A stretch of DNA of 10,156 nucleotides, from the NCBI GenBank assembly GCA_946886275.1, contig CAMPIH010000082.1, forward strand, positions 1-10,156, given 5' to 3'. Within the stretch, counting starts at the first letter, position 1. Every line of letters begins with the position of its first letter. A program made the position numbers and the translations under genes. The notes beneath the pieces were generated by a model, which saw only the letters and a list, made by a program, of their open reading frames with translations, had not been told where the DNA came from and made no database searches. Shown one piece after another: positions 6,366-10,156 of this stretch. The DNA is from an uncultured Sphingosinicella sp. (GTDB lineage Bacteria > Pseudomonadota > Alphaproteobacteria > Sphingomonadales > Sphingomonadaceae).

Positions 6366-6383
6366 TGCCAAGGCCAATTGGCA
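6366..6383. promoter_or_regulatory. inverted repeat upstream of mucR, candidate operator
   Basis: TGCCAA (6366-6371) and TTGGCA (6378-6383) are exact reverse complements, and the inner GCCAATTGGC (6373-6382) is itself a perfect 10-base palindrome. It lies 31 bases before the mucR start, in the 119-base gap after rimI. A TTGACG at 6301-6306 upstream could be a -35, with TAAGTC at 6321-6326 as a poorly spaced -10 (14 bases). MucR/Ros proteins commonly repress their own genes, but they favour AT-rich sites, so the binder here is not known. Confidence 0.4.
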
Positions 6384-6413
6384 GAACCCTCTGGAAGAAA
6401 GCCCTGCCGACCC

Positions 6414-6836
6414 ATGGATACTCAAGATCAATTCGGGGAGACGTTGATCACCCTCACCGCCGACATTGTCTCGGCTCATGTCAGCAACAACAGCGTGGCG
6501 GTCTCCGATCTGCCGCTGCTGATCAACAATGTTCACAATGCCTTGAGCGGGCTTGGTGAACGCAAGGAAGAGCCGGCGCCCAAGCCTGAGCCGAAAGTCT
6601 CGATCCGCTCTTCGATCAAGCCGGACTATATCGTCTGCCTCGAAGACGGGAAAAAGCTCAAGATGCTCAAGCGGCATCTATCGACCCATTACAACATGAC
6701 CCCCGACGAATATCGGCAGAAGTGGGGCCTCAACGCCGACTATCCGATGGTCGCCCCCAATTATGCCGAGCAGCGCCGGACGCTGGCCAAGAAGATCGGG
6801 CTCGGAACCAAGCGCAAGCGCGGCGCGCGCAAATAA
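6414..6836 (+). CDS. mucR: MucR/Ros-family transcriptional regulator
   Basis: A 140-residue DNA-binding regulator. The N-terminal part (ETLITLTADIVSAHVSNNSVAV, 9-30) is the MucR oligomerisation region, followed by a Pro/Lys/Glu linker (51-61) and the single prokaryotic zinc finger: C75-x2-D78-x9-H88-x3-H92, continuing as HYNMTPDEYRQKWGL, the family hallmark DYPMVAPNYAEQR (109-121) and a very basic tail (KKIGLGTKRKRGARK). The second zinc ligand is Asp where Ros has Cys, a known variant in the family. Relatives act as nucleoid-associated repressors controlling exopolysaccharide, motility, virulence and, in Caulobacter, cell-cycle genes. The frame is open to a TTG at 6378, but ATG 6414 gives the expected N-terminus; a GGAAG at 6393-6397 is too distant (16 bases) to serve it well. 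A strong terminator follows, so mucR does not read far into fur. Confidence 0.95.
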   Translation: MDTQDQFGETLITLTADIVSAHVSNNSVAVSDLPLLINNVHNALSGLGERKEEPAPKPEPKVSIRSSIKPDYIVCLEDGKKLKMLKRHLSTHYNMTPDEYRQKWGLNADYPMVAPNYAEQRRTLAKKIGLGTKRKRGARK

Positions 6837-6862
6837 GCCGGGGTCGGTCCGACGATCGCCTG

Positions 6863-6896
6863 AACGCCATCCCGGCAGCGTCGGGGTGGCGTTTTT
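6863..6896 (+). terminator. intrinsic terminator of mucR
   Basis: AACGCCATCCCG (6863-6874), a seven-base loop, and CGGGGTGGCGTT (6882-6893) form a 12-pair stem with a single G-U, followed directly by a T-run (6892-6896). It starts 27 bases after the mucR stop and is the only textbook Rho-independent terminator in the window. It isolates mucR from fur. Confidence 0.9.
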
Positions 6897-6944
6897 CACG
6901 CCCGTTTGGCCTGCCGAGCATGGGCCGCACCAAAGGACGCGCGG

Positions 6945-6982
6945 TCACGGCCATTGCGGCTCCTGAGTTCACATCCTAAAGT
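6945..6982 (+). promoter_or_regulatory. promoter of fur, carrying the 17-base repeat shared with fzlA
   Basis: TCACGGCCATTGCGGCT (6945-6961) is identical to 3766-3782. TTGCGG (6954-6959) as -35 and TAAAGT (6977-6982) as -10 are 17 bases apart. The same stretch also fits the Caulobacter housekeeping pattern (TTGACGS, 10-14 bases, GCTANAWC) with CCTAAAGT. The predicted start of transcription, near 6989, lies about 3 bases before the fur ATG at 6992. No Shine-Dalgarno is seen. No canonical Fur box is evident, so autoregulation is not shown by the sequence. Confidence 0.65.
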
Positions 6983-6991
6983 CGGGACAGA

Positions 6992-7414
6992 ATGACGCGG
7001 CAGATCGATATCGAGGCGCTTTGCGCGGAGAAGGGGCTGCGGATCACCGAGCAGCGCAAGATCATTGCCCGGGTGCTTTCCGAAGCCGAGGACCATCCCG
7101 ACGTCGAAGCGCTCCATGCGCGCGCCTCCGCCGTCGATCCTGGAATCTCGATCGCCACCGTCTACCGGACGGTTCGGCTGTTCGAGGAAGCCGGGATCCT
7201 GGAACGCCATGATTTCGGCGACGGCCGAGCCCGTTACGAGGCGGCGGACGCCACCCATCACGACCATCTCATCGACGTCGAGACCGGCAACGTCATCGAG
7301 TTCGTCGACGAGGAGCTCGAGCAGCTCCAGCGGCGGATCGCCGAGAAGCTCGGCTTTCGGCTCGTCGACCACCGCATGGAGCTTTACGGCGTCGCCATCG
7401 GCCGCGGGAAATAG
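6992..7414 (+). CDS. fur: Fur-family metal-responsive repressor (alphaproteobacterial Fur/Mur type)
   Basis: A 140-residue Fur-family regulator. The winged helix occupies about 1-80 (LRITEQRKIIARVL, ISIATVYRTVRLFEEAGIL), and the dimerisation domain follows with metal-site residues HHDHLID (89-95) and the C-terminal GFRLVDHRMELYGV. The CxxC that holds structural zinc in E. coli Fur (HHDHLICLDC) reads DVET here (95-98); the only cysteine is C11. This is the state found in alphaproteobacterial Fur/Mur proteins, which respond to iron in some lineages and to manganese in others. Which metal is sensed here cannot be told from sequence. Position before plsC-miaB-phoH is typical of alphaproteobacteria. 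The start at ATG 6992 is fixed by the promoter and by the usual short N-terminus. Confidence 0.93.
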   Translation: MTRQIDIEALCAEKGLRITEQRKIIARVLSEAEDHPDVEALHARASAVDPGISIATVYRTVRLFEEAGILERHDFGDGRARYEAADATHHDHLIDVETGNVIEFVDEELEQLQRRIAEKLGFRLVDHRMELYGVAIGRGK

Positions 7415-7439
7415 TGGGCCCCAAGCCCGGTCCCTGCTC

Positions 7440-8186
7440 ATGGTGATTCGGGTCGCGGCCATGGCCGCCGGGCTGATCTTCTGCATCCCTTTTCATTATC
7501 TCTGGAAGCTTGCCGGCGCCCGCTCGATCTGGCCGCAGCTCTTCCTCGCTTATGCCGGCCGCTGCGCCGGGCTCCGGGTGCGGACGGAGGGGCGGCCTTT
7601 GACCGGAAGCGTCCTGTTCGTCGCCAATCATGTCAGCTGGCTCGACATCCTCGCGCTCGGCGGCGCCACCCGCGCCGTCTTCGTGTCACGCGACGACGTC
7701 GCCGGCTGGCCCTTGGTAGGCTGGATCGCGTCGCTGAACGACACGCTCTACGTCGCCCGGCAATCCCGTCGCGAGGTCCACGGTCAGGCCGATCAGCTTC
7801 GCCGGTCTCTCGCCTCAGGGCGGGCCGTCGCCCTCTTTCCGGAAGGCACGACCGATCATCTGCTGATGCCGTTCCGCCCGAGCCTGTTCGCCTCTTTGTT
7901 TCCGCCGCTGCCGGGAGTCAGGGTTCAGCCGGTAATGATCGATTATGGCCCGCTCACCTCCGAGATCGCCTGGATGGGCGCGGAACCGGCCGGCGCCAAT
8001 GCAAGGCGGATCCTGTCGCGCAGAGGACGAATCCCGGTCACGCTGAGATTCCTGGAGCCGATCGACCCGGAGATGGCGGGAGACCGCAAGCGCCTCGCCG
8101 CCTGGGCGCAGGGCGAAGTGGCCGAAGCACTGGGCTGTGGAGGCGCTTCCGATGCGGGGGTCGATCCCCTATATGGCCGGCGATGA
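7440..8186 (+). CDS. plsC: 1-acyl-sn-glycerol-3-phosphate acyltransferase (PlsC family)
   Basis: A 248-residue membrane-associated acyltransferase that adds the second acyl chain to lysophosphatidic acid, giving phosphatidic acid for phospholipid synthesis. An N-terminal hydrophobic segment (about 5-22) anchors it to the inner membrane. The catalytic NH64VSWLD69 (HX4D) and the glycerol-phosphate-binding FPEGTTD (133-139) are intact. The frame is open far upstream inside fur, but ATG 7440, 25 bases after the fur stop, gives the expected start; GTG 7443 is a close alternative. The stop overlaps the miaB start by four bases (ATGA, 8183-8186). In this family, lyso-ornithine-lipid acyltransferase (OlsA) looks similar; with no olsB partner beside it, PlsC is the better call. 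Confidence 0.9.
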   Translation: MVIRVAAMAAGLIFCIPFHYLWKLAGARSIWPQLFLAYAGRCAGLRVRTEGRPLTGSVLFVANHVSWLDILALGGATRAVFVSRDDVAGWPLVGWIASLNDTLYVARQSRREVHGQADQLRRSLASGRAVALFPEGTTDHLLMPFRPSLFASLFPPLPGVRVQPVMIDYGPLTSEIAWMGAEPAGANARRILSRRGRIPVTLRFLEPIDPEMAGDRKRLAAWAQGEVAEALGCGGASDAGVDPLYGRR

Positions 8187-9499
8187 AGAACCGGAATCCC
8201 CGCACTTTCCACGTCAAGTCGTTCGGCTGCCAGATGAACGCCTATGACGGCGAGCGAATGGCCGAGCTGCTCGAGGCGGAGGGCATGACCGCCGCCGCCG
8301 GTGCGGAGGCCGACCTCGTCGTTCTCAACACCTGTCACATCCGCGAGAGAGCGGCGGAGAAGGTCTATTCGGAGATCGGCCGGGCCCTGAACCGCGAGGA
8401 CGGGGAGCAGCCGATGATCGCCGTCGCCGGCTGCGTCGCGCAGGCGGAAGGTGCCGAGATCAGCCGCCGGGCGCCGGGCGTCGACATCGTCGTCGGCCCC
8501 CAGGCCTATCATAATCTGCCGGCGCTCGTCCGCGAGGCGAAGGCCGGCCGCCGCGCGCTCGATACGGACATGCCGATCGAGTCGAAGTTCGGCGCCCTGC
8601 CGGCCCGCCGGCGCCAGCCGCCGAGCGCCTTCCTCACCGTCCAGGAAGGGTGCGACAAGTTCTGCACCTATTGCGTCGTGCCTTATACGCGCGGCGCCGA
8701 AATCTCCCGCCCCTGGGCGGCGATCGTGGATGAGGCCAAAGCGTTGATCGACGCCGGCGCCCGCGAGATCGTCCTCCTCGGCCAAAACGTCAACGCCTGG
8801 CGCGACGGCGATCGCGGCCTCGAGCATCTCGCCGCCGAGCTCGACCGGCTGCCGGGGCTCGAACGGATCCGCTACACGACGAGCCACCCGAACGACATGA
8901 GCGAGGGGCTGATCAGGGCCCATGCCGAGATCGCAAGCCTGATGCCCTATCTCCACCTGCCGGTGCAGTCGGGAAGCGACCGGGTGCTGAAGGCGATGAA
9001 CCGGAGCCACAGCGCCGAATCCTATCTGCGGATCATCGAGCGAGTCCGCACGGCCCGTCCCGACATCGCCATTTCCGGCGACTTCATCGTCGGCTTTCCG
9101 GGCGAGACCGATTCCGAATTCGAGGAGACCCTGAATATCGTCCGCGAAGTGAACTATGCGCAGGCTTTCTCGTTCAAATATTCCTCCCGTCCCGGAACCC
9201 CCGCGGCGGACATGGACGGGCAGGTGCCCGCGCAGGTGATGGACGAAAGACTGCAGCGGCTTCAGGCCCTGCTCAACGCTCAGCAGCTCGACTTCAACCG
9301 CAAGGCCGTCGGCCGGCGGACGAGCGTCCTGCTCGAGCGCACCGGCCGCAAGCCCGGCCAGCTGATCGGCAAGTCGCCCTGGCTTCAGTCGGTCCACCTC
9401 GAGACCTCGGCCCGGATCGGCGATCTGGTCGAGGTCGACATCCTTTCGGCGGGGCCGAACAGCCTCGCCGGCGCACAATATATGAGGAATGCCGCCTGA
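8183..9499 (+). CDS. miaB: tRNA-2-methylthio-N6-dimethylallyladenosine synthase MiaB
   Basis: A 438-residue radical-SAM methylthiotransferase that converts i6A37 to ms2i6A37 in tRNAs reading UNN codons. The N-terminal UPF0004 domain carries the three cysteines of the auxiliary [4Fe-4S] cluster: C16 (FGCQMN), C51 (NTCHIRE) and C84 (AGCVAQ). The radical-SAM cluster is C157-x3-C161-x2-C164 in [17 protein letters not shown]. The [17 protein letters not shown] block, [14 protein letters not shown], and a C-terminal TRAM domain (about 370-435) complete the usual architecture and length. It starts within the plsC stop and its own stop TGA shares a base with the phoH ATG (TGATG), so the three are translationally linked. 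All six catalytic cysteines are present, so it should be active. Confidence 0.98.
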   Translation: MKNRNPRTFHVKSFGCQMNAYDGERMAELLEAEGMTAAAGAEADLVVLNTCHIRERAAEKVYSEIGRALNREDGEQPMIAVAGCVAQAEGAEISRRAPGVDIVVGPQAYHNLPALVREAKAGRRALDTDMPIESKFGALPARRRQPPSAFLTVQEGCDKFCTYCVVPYTRGAEISRPWAAIVDEAKALIDAGAREIVLLGQNVNAWRDGDRGLEHLAAELDRLPGLERIRYTTSHPNDMSEGLIRAHAEIASLMPYLHLPVQSGSDRVLKAMNRSHSAESYLRIIERVRTARPDIAISGDFIVGFPGETDSEFEETLNIVREVNYAQAFSFKYSSRPGTPAADMDGQVPAQVMDERLQRLQALLNAQQLDFNRKAVGRRTSVLLERTGRKPGQLIGKSPWLQSVHLETSARIGDLVEVDILSAGPNSLAGAQYMRNAA

Positions 9500-10156
9500 T
9501 GGCGCAGAAGAAAGCCGAAGCGGCGGGTCCGCGCGCTCGAGTCGAGATCGAGTTCGAGCAGCCGCACCTCCTGGGGCCCCTGTTCGGCGAGTTCGACCGC
9601 AACCTCGTCGCCATCGAGGACCGGCTCGGGGTCTATATCGCCGCCCGCGGCGCGAGGGTTCAGATCGAAGGCGATCCCAAGGATGCGGCCCGCGCCCGCG
9701 AGGTCCTGATCGGGCTCTACAACCGTCTCGACGAAGGCCATGACATCGACGCCGAGACGGTGAACGCGATCATCGGCATGTCCGGCGAGCCGACCCTCGA
9801 CGGGATCATCACGCCCGACGTGGCGGAGCCGCCGAAGGTGATGATCCGGACCCGCAAGAAGACGATCGTCCCGCGCTCCAAGACCCAGGCGGTCTACATG
9901 GAGGCGCTTGCCCGCGACGACATGATCTTCGCTTTGGGGCCGGCGGGAACCGGCAAGACCTATGTCGCCGTCGCCCAGGCGGTCCAGCAGCTGATCGGCG
10001 GAAGCGTCGACCGGCTCATCCTGTCGAGGCCGGCGGTCGAGGCCGGTGAGCGGCTCGGCTTCCTTCCTGGCGACATGAAGGAAAAGGTCGATCCCTATCT
10101 TCGCCCGCTCTACGACGCGCTTTACGACATGCTTCCGACCGAGCAGGTCGAGCGGC
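9499..10156 (+). CDS. phoH: PhoH-family ATPase, N-terminal 219 codons (runs off the window)
   Basis: The frame starts at ATG 9499, overlapping the miaB stop by one base, and stays open to the window end, so the 3' part is missing. Residues about 13-95 are the N-terminal KH-like region (VEIEFEQPHLLGPLFGEFDRNL, VQIEGDPKDAARAREVL), followed by RTRKKTIVPRSKTQAVYMEAL and the P-loop GPAGTGKT (147-154), then LILSRPAVEAGERLGFLPGD and KEKVDPYLRPLYDAL, all hallmarks of the PhoH/YbeZ ATPases. YbeZ works with the endoribonuclease YbeY in ribosomal RNA processing in other bacteria; ybeY usually follows phoH, so it is expected just past the right edge. The Walker B and later motifs lie outside the window. 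Confidence 0.96.
   Translation, partial: MAQKKAEAAGPRARVEIEFEQPHLLGPLFGEFDRNLVAIEDRLGVYIAARGARVQIEGDPKDAARAREVLIGLYNRLDEGHDIDAETVNAIIGMSGEPTLDGIITPDVAEPPKVMIRTRKKTIVPRSKTQAVYMEALARDDMIFALGPAGTGKTYVAVAQAVQQLIGGSVDRLILSRPAVEAGERLGFLPGDMKEKVDPYLRPLYDALYDMLPTEQVER

Noticed and set aside
6378..6413. TTG start giving mucR 12 extra residues
   Set aside because: It lies inside the palindrome, has no ribosome binding site, and the added residues are not typical of the family.
7065..7439. Extended N-terminus of plsC inside fur
   Set aside because: The extension is Ser/Arg/Pro-rich out-of-frame reading of fur; PlsC proteins begin with the hydrophobic segment found right after 7440.
7943..9478. 511-codon minus-strand open frame opposite miaB
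   Set aside because: Its length is striking, but miaB on the + strand has all catalytic motifs and full family length. The antisense translation is low in family features and reflects GC-rich codon bias.

Overview
The window is GC-rich (roughly two thirds G+C), densely coding, and every gene I can support lies on the + strand. Gene content and order (tsaB-rimI-mucR-fur-plsC-miaB-phoH, with an alphaproteobacterial MucR and a Fur lacking the usual cysteine pair) point to an alphaproteobacterium, most likely a sphingomonad. This is inferred from family knowledge; no 16S or database search was possible. It reads as ordinary chromosomal backbone: no mobile element, CRISPR array, tRNA, rRNA or sign of recent transfer was seen.

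Layout. 1-1159: the C-terminal part of a GGDEF-EAL cyclic-di-GMP protein that enters from the left edge. 1257-3040: a Rossmann-fold NAD(P)-binding protein of the complex I NDUFA9-like type, followed 29 bases later by the undecaprenyl-diphosphate phosphatase uppP. 3193-3678: a small secreted protein of unknown function. 3813-5100: a GST-fold protein closely resembling the FtsZ-binding division protein FzlA, then an Nfu-type iron-sulfur carrier. 5210-6294: tsaB and rimI, overlapping by 4 bases. 6414-6836: a MucR/Ros-type regulator ending in a clear intrinsic terminator (6863-6896). 6992-10156: fur, plsC, miaB and the start of phoH; the last three are joined by stop/start overlaps (ATGA, then TGATG).

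Themes. uppP and fzlA suggest an envelope and division neighbourhood. NifU-like protein and Fur deal with iron, and MiaB is an Fe-S enzyme that would need such a carrier. TsaB (t6A37) and MiaB (ms2i6A37) both modify the base next to the anticodon. MucR and Fur are two regulators side by side, separated by a terminator and a new promoter.

The most unusual signal is a 17-base exact repeat, TCACGGCCATTGCGGCT, at 3766-3782 and 6945-6961. It begins exactly 47 bases before the start codon of fzlA in one case and of fur in the other. It contains a plausible -35 hexamer and is followed in both places by similar -10 sequence, so that transcription would begin only about 3 bases before the ATG. I read it as a shared promoter class giving near-leaderless mRNAs. 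No wholly new multi-gene system is evident.
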